A stretch of DNA of 64,000 nt from Neobacillus sp. PS3-34 (GCF_030915465.1 NZ_CP133267.1:1116001-1180000); one strand, 5' to 3'; shown: positions 41,217 through 52,270, numbered from the stretch's first letter. Notes: generated from the letters alone by a model not told the origin. A program made the numbers and translations.

Positions 41217-44200
41217 TCATATCATCAATATTTCCCGAATGTCATCTTCTGTAAGAGCAGACGAAGCTTTCTCATTAGATTCAATGACTTCTTTAATCAA
41301 ATGTCTCTTTTTCTCTTGCAGTTCATTCATTTTTTCTTCGATTGTACCGCGGGCAACAAGCTTGATGACCTGAACAACATTTTTCTGACCAATACGGTGG
41401 GCACGGTCAGCTGCTTGCTCCTCGACTGCTGGGTTCCACCAAAGGTCATATAGGATAACGGTATCGGCTCCTGTCAGATTGAGGCCTGTCCCTCCCGCTT
41501 TCAAGGATATGAGGAAGAAATCACGTTCACCAGCATTAAATCGATTACAAATTTCCACCCGTTCTTCTGATGGAGTTTGTCCATCAAGGTAGAAAAAAGG
41601 CAGCCCTTTGTTCGCTAAATCTCTTCCAATTAGCTCAAGCATTTTCGTGAATTGTGAGAAAATCAACACCCTTCTTCCAGAAAGCTTTGATTCCTCTACA
41701 ATCTGCATAAGCTGTTCAAATTTTGCTGAGCTTCCTTTATAGCCGTCCACAAATAATGCTGGGTGACAACAGATCTGCCGTAACCGAGTCAAACCAGCCA
41801 GAATTTTAATACGATTTTTCCTGAGTGTATCCTTGTCCAGATGCTTCAACGTGTCATGCCTGAGCTTCGCCAGATAGGCAGCGTACAGCTTCTTCTGATC
41901 TGGAAATAATTCCACTGAGTCCATGGACTCGATTTTTTCAGGAAGCTCTGAAAGTACATCCTCTTTCAGCCTTCGAAGCATAAATGGGCGGATTCTGCGG
42001 GCAATCGTTTTAGTAGTGAGATTACTGTATTCCTTTAACCCTTGGAATAGTTCAGGGAAGACAACATGAAAAATAGACCATAGCTCCTCACGTGAATTCT
42101 CCACCGGTGTACCAGTGAGGGCGAAACGGTAATCTGCATGTATCTTTTTCACCGCTCGTGCTGTTTGTGTAACAGGATTTTTAAAGTTTTGTGCCTCATC
42201 AAAAAATACAGTGTGAAAGGTCTGTTTCTCAAACCATTTTATGTCTCTGCGTAACAACGGATAGGAAGTGATTACAACGTCCATTTCTGTTACATCATTC
42301 TGAATGTTGACTCTTTCTTTGTGATTGCCATCAATGACAACGGCTTGTACTTTAGGGGCAAATTTCATCATTTCAGCGAGCCAGTTATAGGTCAGAGATG
42401 AAGGGCAGACAATAAGGACCGGCTGCTTCTTTTTACGGATGTCAGGCATCTCAGATAGTATGAATGTGATGCTTTGCAACGTTTTACCAAGTCCCATATC
42501 ATCTGCGAGAATTCCACCGAAGCCAAAGCTGGCAAGTGTTTTCATCCATTTGTAGCCGATTTTTTGATAGTCTCTTAATATCGTCTCTAAATTCTTCGGC
42601 ACCTCGATCTCAAGAGTGCCAGGATTGCGGATTTTAACCAGGAACTGCCGGAATGATTCCTCAATTGAAAATGCATTGCTATTCTCAATAGAATCAAGAT
42701 GCTGAAGTCCCCGCGCTATTGGTAAATTTATACCACTTTCCAAATCTTCATTTTGGCCGGAAGTGCATTCAGAAAACGATTAATTTCTTCAAACTCTCTT
42801 GTTTCCAACGAAATTAGCGATCCGTTCCCCAGCCGATAATACTTCCGTTTTTCCTCTAGAGCTAATAAAACCTCACGTATATGTTTGTCAGGAATTCCAT
42901 CCATTTCAAATTTGAATTCCAGCCAATTAGTCCGTTCTTTATTAACCTTCACCCTAATCTGCGGCTTGGCATTTCCTCTAAAAATACGATTTCTCACTGC
43001 AGTCGTTGCATAAATTTGCACAAGCTTTTGAAGTTTCGGAACCACATGGTACAAAAACTCATACTCCAACTCTTCATTATGCAAAAAATATCCACCGTCC
43101 GTCTTAGCAAAAGAGCTATCCTCTATCAGCTTTAGGATTTCTTCCTCTTTTCCCACATCCCTGACTAACAGGGAGCCTGACTTTAGTGCCCTATTTTCCA
43201 AAGGGTTGATCACTAGATTTTCATAGTGAAACTCCAGTCCGGCAAGCAGGCGATTTTTCACACGATCCAAGAATAGCTTGGCGATCAAAGGTGTCTTTAC
43301 AAGATTCTTTGAAATACCTTCAGATATGTGAACATCACCCAGTTTTTTTAAACCAGGGACAACCTTTTCCAGAAAAAAATCGATTTGGTCTTGTAAAATC
43401 GGTATTCGATTCGCTCCTGAATCATCAAGCAACTGTTTTAAATAGGAAAGACGATGACAGTCCTCTTTTTTCAGCTGGACTAATTTTCCTTCAGAGAGAA
43501 CAGAACGATATGATTCCATCACAATAATTTGATTAAGCCCTTTAATCTTTAGTTGATAGCCTTTTCCCTCGGCTTCAGCAAGGTCAAACTGTAAAGGAAG
43601 CAGTTCTTCCGATAAGTGGAGACCGTCAGACGTATACCCGTCATACTTTAGCTTCACCAATGGTGCACTTGTTAATATAGGTAAAAGTCGTTCCCAGGAC
43701 GATGGCGGAATGAGCAACAATTGATTGCTGATTTTATAGTCATTTTTATCCGGAAGCGTGTCAACATACACTTTTTCATCCTGTACCACCTGGATTAGCT
43801 GATGAATAACTGCATCTGTTTCTTTTTGAAAGCAATGCAGGCTAGGGTCATACGTGAATAAAATTGAAAGCAAGCTTGGTTTACCTTCCTTCACTTGCTC
43901 TAAAAAATCTCGGATATTTTGCACATGAGTAGTACCGATTTTAACTTCTATTCCGAACATGTATCTTCCCTTACCAATGGTGACGGGTTTACATGTGAAC
44001 TCTCCATCAAGCACTTTCCTCGTTTCAAAGTGAAGCTGATGGCCGCTTGATTGTATATGCTGGTTATTGAATATTCTCAGCAAACCATCTGCAAGCGCCT
44101 GATTTGTCAAAGAATCAGAATCACGGTCACCTGTATTAAAAGGAATTAATCCCTGGCGCTGATTTTCGTATATCGACAGTAATACTGCCGCAATATGCTG

Positions 44201-44437
44201 GCAGTCACTTTGAAAGGAAGCCAGTGTTGGGCAGGTGCATTTCGTGCGAAAGCCACCATTAGCATCCTTTTCAATGGTGACATGGAAATCCTCAGTACCG
44301 GAAACAGTAGCTTCACAGCACTCGGACCTATATTTTTCAAATGTTACTTTATTAGAGCGATAAAAGGCTTCCCCTCTTTTAAAGGAGACAATACCGCATT
44401 TTTCTTTAATGATTTTTTGATTTAATTTTATATTCAA
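41217..44437 (-). CDS. SNF2-family helicase with SWIM zinc finger, one-base frameshift
   Basis: About 1075 residues when joined. N-terminal part: SWIM-type zinc finger (CTCPTLASFQSDCQHIAAVL, about 70-95) and a helicase-associated region. C-terminal part: Walker A-like ILADDMGLGKTLQS, DEAQNFKNP (DEAQ box), ALTGTPVENSREELWSIF, and RAHRIGQKNVVQV (motif VI), so a full Swi2/Snf2 ATPase that translocates on DNA. The join is at the GGCCGG at 42755-42760, where one base restores PxxNEDLESGINLPIARG. The start is probably the TTG at 44437: AAGGAG is seven bases upstream of it but only one base from the ATG at 44443. Confidence 0.88.
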
Positions 44438-44740
44438 ATGCATGCTCCTTCTTGAGGATATTTGACTTTAGTTTAGGAAATTGCGTTAAGCACTCATTCT
44501 TTTGAAATACAATTCCTTTATGATATCCCTATAATAATGCATTAGGCGGGTTAACAACAGCAGGAATAAAAACAGGCTGCTGAATGTTAACCTTCCGCTC
44601 TTTCAGTTAATAGCAATGATCCATCACTTAATAATGCGTATTTAGCAACTTCAATTAATATAGAATACAACATACTATACATATCCTACTAAATGACTGG
44701 AATAATACATATCATCAGACAAGTAAAGGATGTTTACTAA

Positions 44741-45223
44741 ATGAGGAAATCCAATAGTTATATTATTTTAATGACAATCCTGCCTTGGCTCACCATTCCC
44801 TTTATTGGTGTAAAGACGATTAAGAGATTTCTTCCGGGAGCCCTATTTATGTGTTTATACACTATTTTTGAAGGAAATGTAGCAGAAAGAAGGAAATGGT
44901 GGTGGTTTTTTTATAACGTAAAACCCAACGTATTAGGTGAGATGCCATTAATCCTAGGGCCATTTTTTGTTGGTTCACTATGGATTTTAAAATTCACCTT
45001 TAGCAATTTTAAAAAATATGTGATCTTAAATGTGATGATTGATTCATTTTTTACATATGTTCTCCTTAATTGGTTTAAACGAATTGGATATGCTTCTCTA
45101 ATAAGAATCAATAAACTCCAGCTTTCACTTTTATTTTTGGTTAAATTACTTTTAATGTATAGTTTTCAGTATTTTTATGAAAATTATCTTACGCTGAAGA
45201 AATCCAGCCCTGCCTCTAAATAA
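44741..45223 (+). CDS. Integral membrane protein, unknown function
   Basis: 160 residues with about four hydrophobic segments, rich in Phe, Leu, Tyr and Trp (RRKWWWFFYNVKPNVLGEMP). Codon use is AT-rich. Similar small membrane proteins recur in Bacillus genomes but I cannot name the family. No obvious strong ribosome binding site (AGTAAAGGATG upstream). Ends at a hairpin terminator. The preceding gap 44447-44740 holds no further gene. Confidence 0.6.
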   Translation: MRKSNSYIILMTILPWLTIPFIGVKTIKRFLPGALFMCLYTIFEGNVAERRKWWWFFYNVKPNVLGEMPLILGPFFVGSLWILKFTFSNFKKYVILNVMIDSFFTYVLLNWFKRIGYASLIRINKLQLSLLFLVKLLLMYSFQYFYENYLTLKKSSPASK

Positions 45224-45234
45224 GAGGCAGGGCT
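45206..45234 (+). terminator. Hairpin terminator
   Basis: Perfect 12-bp arms AGCCCTGCCTCT and AGAGGCAGGGCT with a five-base loop, overlapping the end of the membrane protein gene; poor T tract. Confidence 0.65.
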
Positions 45235-45448
45235 TAATTATCGCCTGTTTTCAATGCCAAAATAAGATTTTCACTTGGTCCTATTAAAAAAAGTGCTGTT
45301 TTCCAAATACATGTTGCGGCCAAGAAATTGCAGGGACAAAAAAGCTTTGAATGGTGGCTTTATGAAATATAGCCTATTATATGATACTTTATTAATAAAT
45401 CCTTTTGGCCTTTATCTCTACAAATTGATTACAAGCAGGTGTACGATA

Positions 45449-46344
45449 GTGGATATCAAACATTTACAATATTTTATTGAGGTTTCAAATTTCAATAGTT
45501 TTTCCCGTGCGGCGGATAACTTATTTATCACACAACCGACTATTAGTAAGATGATTAAAAACCTTGAGATTGAGTTGGGAATAGAACTTTTTGAACGATC
45601 CCGGAAAAAATTAACCCTAACCGATGCGGGAAAGATTATTTTAGAGCAAGCAAAATTAATTGATAAAGCATTTAAAAATTTAGAAACGGAATTAGATAAT
45701 CTGACAGGACTTAAAAAGGCCATATTCGGATTGGCTTGCCACCAATATTTAATGCGCATTTTTTCCTGAAAATTGTTGGCAAATACCACGAAAAGTATCC
45801 CGGCATTACTTTTCAATTAGTCGAAGATGGTTCAAAAAAAATAGAAGAAGATGTGGGCAATAATCTTCTTGATGTTGGCGTAATTGTTCTTCCGACTAAA
45901 AACGACCTCTTTGACCATTTCTCTTTTATGGAAGAAGACTTAAAGCTCATCCTTCATCCATCACACCCACTTGCAGAAAGAGAGGAAGTCAATTTAGCTG
46001 AATTGGCAAATGAATCGTTTATCTTGTTTAATAAGGATTTTGTTCTAAACGACCGAATCATTTATTTTTGTAACAGTGTGGGCTTTAGTCCCCACATTAT
46101 TTCAGAAAGTTCACAACGGTCATTTATTGAAGAAATGGTTGAAACCAAACTTGGAGTCTCCCTTTTACCGGAAAGTGTTTGCCATAATCTAAATAAAAAT
46201 GTAAAGTCGGTCAAAGTAGTAAACCCATCAATCAGTTGGAACTTAGCGATTATTTGGGGCAAAAATCAGTACATGTCCTTTGCAGCAAAAGAATGGCTTC
46301 AGTTTACAAAAGAACAGCTTACAATGGGTGATCAAGAAGATTAA
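45449..46344 (+). CDS. LysR-family regulator, one-base frameshift
   Basis: 298 residues from a GTG at 45449 (AGGTG seven bases upstream; the longer in-frame ORF upstream is not conserved-looking). DIKHLQYFIEVSNFNSFSRA and ITQPTISKMIKNLE form the HTH. At 45718-45721 AAGGCC should be AAGGGCC, joining TGLKKGH to IRIGLPPIFNAHFF. Effector domain VETKLGVSLLPESV. It resembles CidR-type LysR proteins, but no cid/lrg genes are near. Terminator at 46395-46427. Confidence 0.87.
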
Positions 46345-46394
46345 TTTCATTCATGAATAGGTTTTGTTTATAATTGAATAGCTTTATTTTGATC

Positions 46395-46427
46395 AAAACG
46401 GTTCTGTTTAGGGAACCGTTTTTTTTT
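46395..46427 (+). terminator. Terminator of the LysR gene
   Basis: Arms AAAACGGTTC and GAACCGTTTT followed by further T residues. Confidence 0.85.
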
Positions 46428-46611
46428 ACATTCATATATATATTGAATATATGAAAGCATTTACATAGATACAATCTATACAAAAGATGAAATATAACCA
46501 TTTTACTTAACAAAGAAAGCGACGTACACTTGTTGCAGGCAAGAAAAACCTTTTAATAACGTGGATATAGTAATTACTTGCTAGAATCCAATCATGGAAG
46601 GAAGCAACCTA

Positions 46612-47130
46612 ATGAAAGCAAAAAAAGTGAAAGAAAGCCGTATTGTTAATACTGCTCAAGTATTATCTTGCGATTTAAATAACTACAATACATTGTTTGG
46701 CGGCATTTTGATGAAAAAATTAGATGATGCTGCAACTTTATCAGCCCGCAGGCATTCCAGAGTTAAGGAATGTGTAACTGCATCTACAGATTCAATCGAT
46801 TTCTTATGTCCTATTCATCAAACGGATTCAGTCTGTGTCGAATCATTTGTAACATATACAGGAAAAACTTCTATGGAAATTTTTTGTAAAGTTATCGCCG
46901 AAGATATGCTCAATGGCGAGCGCAGAATCGCAGCTACCGCCTTTTTGACGTTTGTAGCCTTAGATGAAAATAAGCGTCCTGTTGAAGTTCCAAGTATTTT
47001 ACCAGAAACAGAAGAAGAAAAATTCCTCTACAAAACAGGCAAAGAAAGAGCAGAAATGCGTAAATTGAGAAGACAAAAAAGTAAAGAATTAGCTGCGTAT
47101 ATTTCAGTGGAAAAACCTTGGGACAAATAA
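46612..47130 (+). CDS. Acyl-CoA thioesterase (YkhA/YciA-type hot-dog fold)
   Basis: 172 residues from the ATG at 46612 (AAGGAAG upstream; an earlier in-frame ATG at 46594 is part of that site). N-terminal NYNTLFGGILMKKLDDAATL carries the catalytic N/G/D motif (N..FGG..M...D), and TASTDSIDFLCPI and YTGKTSMEIFCKV are typical. Hydrolyses acyl-CoAs in the cytoplasm. Fifteen bases before an unknown ORF, probably one operon. Confidence 0.88.
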   Translation: MKAKKVKESRIVNTAQVLSCDLNNYNTLFGGILMKKLDDAATLSARRHSRVKECVTASTDSIDFLCPIHQTDSVCVESFVTYTGKTSMEIFCKVIAEDMLNGERRIAATAFLTFVALDENKRPVEVPSILPETEEEKFLYKTGKERAEMRKLRRQKSKELAAYISVEKPWDK

Positions 47131-47145
47131 AAGGAGGAAGAATTT

Positions 47146-47517
47146 ATGATAACTTTATCTAGCATTGATGAATTAAAAGCCACCAAAGAAGCCATCGAGA
47201 AGTTAAAAAAAGACTATCCTAACCTTTTTGAAAAATTGTTGGATATAGTAAATCTTACACGTGCATTCCAATTTAAATATCAGTACATGGGATGTTTAAT
47301 TATGAATGAGGACCCTGGCCAAAATGCACCGAATTTTGTATATGGCTCTGTCCTACGTCTGTATAAAAAAGAATTACAAAAATTAAAAGATGCTCAAGAT
47401 TCCGAAGTCTTGAAACAAATTTTTTCTGAATTCAGAAATACCGGTTACGCAAAAATTAGTCTTTTAATACTCGGCATGAAACCTGAATCATTAGTAGGCT
47501 CTTCTTCTATTAGATAA
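47146..47517 (+). CDS. Unknown protein co-transcribed with the thioesterase
   Basis: 123 residues with a strong AAAGGAGGAAG site. Mostly helical and charged in the first third (DELKATKEAIEKLKKDYPNL), then FQFKYQYMGCLIMNEDP; no membrane segment or known motif. Likely translated because of the site, spacing and shared terminator, but function is unknown. Confidence 0.7.
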   Translation: MITLSSIDELKATKEAIEKLKKDYPNLFEKLLDIVNLTRAFQFKYQYMGCLIMNEDPGQNAPNFVYGSVLRLYKKELQKLKDAQDSEVLKQIFSEFRNTGYAKISLLILGMKPESLVGSSSIR

Positions 47518-47638
47518 ATGGGAGTAAAGCATTTTTGACCACCATTTTAAATCCTAATAAAGGAAGTTAATATATATTGTAACTAACAATGCCCCTTTTT
47601 TACGAATTCTTATCCCCTTTATTCCACTATTTAAGAAG

Positions 47639-47668
47639 CAGGAGCCATTTACATGGTTCCTGTTTTTT
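47639..47668 (+). terminator. Terminator of the thioesterase operon
   Basis: Arms CAGGAGCCAT and ATGGTTCCTG (one G-T pair) followed by TTTTTT. Confidence 0.8.
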
Positions 47669-47770
47669 CTTATATCACCCGTAAAAAGAGTTAGCCAGTA
47701 TCTATAAAGCTGATACAAGAAAATAAAAAATAAAGAAAGGCAGATCATTCCGCCCTTCTTCACTTTGGTT

Positions 47771-48166
47771 CTATTTTGCATTCAAATCGGGTTGATGAAT
47801 ACCGAATATATTGCCTTCGGTATCAATGTAATATCCTTGCCATGCCATTCCAGGAAGGGCATACTTAGCCATCGCGACCTTGCCGCCATTCTCAATAATT
47901 TTAGCTTCCGTTAAATCGTAATTTTCCACTCCCATTGTACAAGCATATCCATTTAAAGCTTGGTTTGTTTCCGACGGAGCACTTTGACGCTGCATCAAAG
48001 CACCATTGATTCCAGGTTCATTCTCGTCGCCAGTCACTGCACCAAAGTAAGGCATTCCTGCATACTCACTCCAATCTTGAAATGACCATCCGAATACCTC
48101 TCCATAAAACTTCTTTGCACGATCCATGTCACTTACATGAATTTCAAAATGAACTAATCTTCCCAT
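47771..48166 (-). CDS. VOC-family protein (glyoxalase-like)
   Basis: 131 residues, GGAGGATATC before ATG. RLVHFEIHVSDMDRAKKFYGEVFGW and DTEGNIFGIHQPD give both half-sites of a two-module VOC fold, close to the PhnB/lactoylglutathione-lyase-like subgroup common in Bacillus. Substrate unknown. Confidence 0.85.
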   Translation of the reverse strand: MGRLVHFEIHVSDMDRAKKFYGEVFGWSFQDWSEYAGMPYFGAVTGDENEPGINGALMQRQSAPSETNQALNGYACTMGVENYDLTEAKIIENGGKVAMAKYALPGMAWQGYYIDTEGNIFGIHQPDLNAK

Positions 48167-48320
48167 GATATCCTCCTACATTTACAGTAATTTCCTATTT
48201 TCTTGAATAACTTCGTGTGAACGCTTACAAATTCATATTTAATATTATAAAGGCTGTGGAAATAAATTCAATTTTTATAAGAAAATATTATTTTTAGTTG
48301 AGATAATAATTATAAAAAAA

Positions 48321-48344
48321 ATGTACAGAGAGACCTCTGTACAT
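48321..48344 (-). terminator. Terminator of mqo
   Basis: Arms ATGTACAGAG and CTCTGTACAT with a four-base loop, followed by eight T on the minus strand, about 95 bases after the mqo stop. The rest of the 48167-48437 gap is AT-rich. Confidence 0.85.
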
Positions 48345-48437
48345 TTTTCATAACTTCTATATGTGTTTTGTTTGTCCATTGATGAAAAATGTTGCTTAAT
48401 CTATTCATTAAACACGTTTGCTTCTACATCCAAAGAA

Positions 48438-49937
48438 TTAACTATTGACCAGTTCTTTTTCGCTTAGTCTAAGATTCTTGGCTGTTGAAGTATAAATTTT
48501 TTGGAAAAGCTCTGGGTTTTCCACTAGTGACATGCCATAAGAAGGAATCATTTCTATTATTTTCGATTCCCACTCTTCAAAATGTTGTGGGAAGCATTTT
48601 TCTAATACCTCAAGCATAACGTGAACGGCAGTAGAAGCACCCGGAGAAGCACCGAGCAATGCAGCTATCGAGCCATCAGCGGCACAAACAACTTCAGTAC
48701 CAAATTGAAGTGTTCCTTTACCACCGGCCTCAGTATCTTTGATAACTTGCACACGTTGGCCCGCTGCTACTATATCCCAATCCTCGCTTTTGGCGTTTGG
48801 TATAAACTCGCGTAATTCTTCCATGCGCTTCTCATTCGATAGCATAACTTGCTGGATCAGGTATTTTGTCAATGACATCTCTTTTACGCCTGCCGCCAGC
48901 ATTGTGAGAACATTATCCGGTTTTACGGAACCTATCAAATCCAAATTTGAACCAGTTTTTAAGAACTTTGGCGAAAAGCCGGCGAATGGTCCAAACAGCA
49001 ATGTTTTTTTGTTGTCGATATATCTTGTATCAAGATGTGGTACAGACATTGGCGGGGCCAACCTTAGCTTTACCGTATACTTTTGCGTGATGCTGGGCTA
49101 CAACGTCCGGATTGTTACAAACCATAAATAGTCCGCTTACCGGAAACCCTCCTATATGTTTTGACTCAGGGATACCGGTTTTTTGTAGTAAAGGCAGACT
49201 TCCTCCCCCACCACCGATAAAGACGAATTTTGCAGTATGGCGTTCAATGTTACCTGTATCCATATTCCACACTTTCAATTCCCATAAGCCGTCACTAGTA
49301 CGTTTAATATCCTCAACACTATGCTTGTAGTTGATCTCGACGTTTTTACTCTTTAAGTGGTCAAACAACATGCGTGTTAAAGCACCAAAATTGACATCCG
49401 TTCCAGAGTCGATTTTTGTTGCCGCTATCGGTTCATTTGATGTACGGCCTTCCATGATAAGTGGAATCCATTCCTTCAGTTTTTCAGGGACATCAGAAAA
49501 TTCCATCCCTTGAAAGAGGGGATTGTTTGACAGCGCTTCAAAACGTTTTTTCAAAAACGCTACATTTTTTTCCCCTTGTACAAAGCTCATATGAGGTATT
49601 GGCATAATAAAGTCCTGCGGTTTACGAATCAGATTGCTATTTATTAGATAAGACCAAAACTGTCTTGAAAGCTGAAACTGTTCATTAATTTTAATAGCTT
49701 TGCTAATATCTATAGATCCATCTGATTTTTCGGATGTATAGTTAAGCTCGCACAGTGCAGAATCGCCGTACCCGCATTATTCCATTCGTTAGAGCTTTCT
49801 TCTCCTGCGTTTGCGAGTTTCTCAAATACTTTGATTTCCCATTCAGGTGCTAACTCTTTCAGTAATGATCCCAAAGTAGCGCTCATGACTCCTGCACCAA
49901 TTAAGATAACGTCTGTTTTGTTCTGTAAGTTGCTCAT
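48438..49937 (-). CDS. mqo: Malate:quinone oxidoreductase, two frameshifts
   Basis: Restored length 500 residues, as in Bacillus Mqo. A peripheral-membrane FAD enzyme that oxidises malate and reduces quinone. [20 protein letters not shown] is the FAD motif; NEWNNAGTG begins the conserved N-A-G-T-G-H region. Break 1 (49764-49767): one base missing; the conserved His codon also looks altered, since text gives GGCGATTC where GGCCAT is expected. Break 2 (49054-49059): two bases missing, GTTGGCCCCG for GTTGGGGCCCCG, restoring [14 protein letters not shown]. The end is intact (SEKELVNS). AAGGAAGG precedes ATG. Confidence 0.9.
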
Positions 49938-49978
49938 GATAACCTTCCTTATCCTCTATTTTTGCAAAAAAGAGTAGG

Positions 49979-50017
49979 CGCACCTAATTAAATATCACAA
50001 AAAGCAAGACGCACCTA
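49979..50017. repeat. Direct repeat CGCACCTA upstream of mqo
   Basis: CGCACCTA occurs at 49979-49986 and 50010-50017, start to start 31 bp (three helical turns), 42-80 bases upstream of the mqo start. TAGGTGCG on the coding strand. Possible regulator sites; no known motif assigned. Confidence 0.5.
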
Positions 50018-50164
50018 GGAACACACCTTTTCTGTCTCAAATATAATCATCACATAGTCTATTATAATTAGTTATAGAATAAATTATCTACTATTATCTA
50101 ATAATTATAAACTATTTAAAGCTTGCAAAAAAGGGAAAAGACCGAATACAATGCCCTAGAAACA

Positions 50165-50290
50165 TAAAGAAATCTCGCCAATTGGGGAAAAACCAAGGCC
50201 ATAACTCTGGCTTCTGCAAGGGTAAAGACTTTGGTTAGCCGTAACCAATGAACCGACACCCTCTATTTTTCGCCGTTACTTGTGGTATGG
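50165..50290. other. Candidate structured RNA region between mqo and the response regulator
   Basis: This 523-base gap (49938-50460) holds several self-complementary blocks: GCCA/TGGC (50198-50211), AACCAA (50191) that can pair with TTGGTT (50231), and an alternative TTGGTTA-GCCG-TAACCAA hairpin (50231-50248) that would compete for the same bases. On the minus strand it would lie in the mqo leader, about 230-350 nt before the start. It matches no riboswitch consensus I know. Low confidence. Confidence 0.35.
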
Positions 50291-50318
50291 TTCCCTATAT
50301 TTATACCCAAAAACAAAG

Positions 50319-50348
50319 AAAGCAGAAACCTCAATTGGCTTCTGCTTT
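50319..50348 (-). terminator. Terminator of the two-component operon
   Basis: Arms AAAGCAGAA and TTCTGCTTT around a 12-base loop, followed by CTTTGTTTTT on the minus strand. Confidence 0.75.
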
Positions 50349-50460
50349 CTATTATTATACTGCCTCAATAGAGTGCTCACGGTAAGAAAATAAATAAAAT
50401 TGAGATGTAGTGGTGCGTCATCTTTTGTATTGAAATTATATTTTGATTCTAAAACTTTAC

Positions 50461-51120
50461 CTAAAGACTATGCTTGTTCTGCAAATATACCACCAGTTCA
50501 GTGCGTCTGTTGAGCTCGAGTTTGTCAAGAATTCGGGAAATATAGTTTTTGACGGTGCCTTCCGTTAAAAATAACGCACTGCCGATTTGTTTATTGCTTT
50601 TTCCTTGCATAACCAGTTCCACGACTTCGATTTCCCGCGGTGTCAACTTATTGTCCAATTTTTCTTTGATCCTATTTTCTTCATCAAAAGATGTATGCTC
50701 CATGGCATGCAGTACTTTGGAGATTTTCAAGCTCACTTGCGAATGAAGCAGCATATTGCCTTCACACGCCGCTTTAATCGCTTTGATGATTTCCTTAGAA
50801 TTGGAGTCTTTGAGAATATAGCCGTCCGCGCCGAATTTAAGTCCGTTGAATATATACTCATCTTCATTAAAGGTAGTCAGAATAATGACTTTCACACTTG
50901 GATAGGTTTCCTTCACGATTTTTAACGAATCAATCCCGTTCATCACCGGCATCCGAATATCCATGAGAATGACGTCAGGCAGCCTATTCCGCAATAAATC
51001 GAGTAATTCTTCCCCGTTTGCGGCTTCCCCAACAATATCTATTTCTTCATGCATGCTCAAAATCAATCTCAGGCCTTCTCTGACCATCTCCTGGTCGTCG
51101 ACAATCATAATCTCTGTCAT
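50461..51120 (-). CDS. NarL/LuxR-type response regulator
   Basis: 219 residues. Receiver domain: MTEIMIVDDQEMVREGLRLI, phospho-acceptor Asp in DVILMDIRMP (about 55), then LTTFNEDEYIFNGLKFGADG. C-terminal LuxR HTH: LTPREIEVVELVMQGKSNKQIG and GTVKNYISRILDKL. Its ATG follows the kinase stop directly, so the two are co-translated. Related pairs in Bacillus respond to envelope or membrane stress; the target is unknown. Confidence 0.92.
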   Translation of the reverse strand: MTEIMIVDDQEMVREGLRLILSMHEEIDIVGEAANGEELLDLLRNRLPDVILMDIRMPVMNGIDSLKIVKETYPSVKVIILTTFNEDEYIFNGLKFGADGYILKDSNSKEIIKAIKAACEGNMLLHSQVSLKISKVLHAMEHTSFDEENRIKEKLDNKLTPREIEVVELVMQGKSNKQIGSALFLTEGTVKNYISRILDKLELNRRTELVVYLQNKHSL

Positions 51121-52270
51121 TTACACCACCTCCATCTTTTTGGCATTTGTTTGATATCTGACAGGTATTTCGGCAAACAATTTAAATCCGTGTCCTTTTT
51201 CTGATGAGAAACTCACTTTCCCATTCAATAAATCAATTCGATCCTCAATTCCTTTTAGACCATGAGATTTCTTGATTTGACCGCAGCCTTTTCCGTTATC
51301 TTCCACAACAACTTGTATCCTTTTGTCATTTTTGTTGATGTCGATCAGGAACTGCTGGGCTTTGCCGTGCTTTAAACCGTTGGTAACCGCTTCACGCACA
51401 GAATTATAAATACAATTTTTCATATCCTGATCGCCGGACTCCACCTCTTTGTCAAATTTCAGAGTGAACTTTAAATTTCCTGAGGTTTCCAAGCTCTCTA
51501 TCATATCGGTCAACAATTCCTCAAGCTCAATTTGGCTATTTACCGATTGATCTTTTAATACAGCTACGGCCTTCCGAAGCTCCTTAATCGATTTTTGTGA
51601 AAAATTATGGGCTTTCGCAAGTACTTCCCGGGCTTTCTGTGGATTGGCATCGATCATATTTTCGGCGAATTCCAAGTGCATTCTTAGTGCAATGAGAGAA
51701 TGCCCAATCGAATCATGCATCTCCTGTGCAATTCTCGTTCTCTCCTTTTCGATCGTAATTTCTTTCAGTTTGGCATGCACCTCTACTAATTCGGCATGTA
51801 AAATCTGCCTTTTCTCTCTCCAAACTGATTCCCCTAAACAAAAAGACCAATAACAGTGTCGCAGAGTAGGTCATCAAGGAATTTTGAACATCTGCTTTTG
51901 CAACATACATCGCAGCCAAATAGACAATAACGTGAAACACCATAATTCCTATATGAACCGACCTGCTGGACAAAAACATCTCTACGATAGGAAAAATATA
52001 ATATATGCCAGTCGCGGGACTGTCGAACAGTACCATATAGACAGCGATAGCTGCAATATTCACAACCATCGAGATCATGTAAAGAGCTCGATGACGTTCC
52101 AATAAACGATAGTGAATTCTCAAAAAATCATTTGCTTGCATCATCAAAATGCCAGCAACAAAAACTGTTTTCATTCCAATAGAATGGCTGGTGCTAGTCA
52201 CGATTTCAAACAAAATCAAAATGACCAACACCGTTTTTAATGCCATCCCTATGGACTTGGTGTTAAGCAT
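51121..52270 (-). CDS. DesK/LiaS-type sensor histidine kinase, one extra base
   Basis: About 382 residues. N-terminal region with five or six membrane segments (about 10-150), then HisKA_3 dimerisation domain with phospho-acceptor His in RIAQEMHDSIGHSL, and ATPase motifs VREAVTNGLKHG (N box) and VVEDNGKGCG (G box). The frame breaks at the four C at 51831-51834 (GGGG on the coding strand); three G would give FLFRESVWREKRQILHAEL. This is the only insertion among the frame breaks. Start at 52270 has GGAGGTG upstream. Confidence 0.87.

Noticed and set aside
41217..44443. Two separate genes (SWIM protein and SNF2 ATPase)
   Set aside because: The two frames overlap by a few bases at a GGCCGG site and together give the normal length of a single SWIM-SNF2 helicase; a single frameshifted gene is more likely.
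47554..47781. 75-residue minus-strand ORF downstream of the VOC gene
   Set aside because: No ribosome site, covers a + strand terminator, and overlaps the end of the VOC gene; looks like chance.
50165..50290. Known riboswitch (c-di-GMP-I, c-di-AMP, TPP, preQ1, T-box) in the mqo upstream gap
   Set aside because: I compared the conserved blocks of these classes and none fits; kept only as an unassigned structured region.
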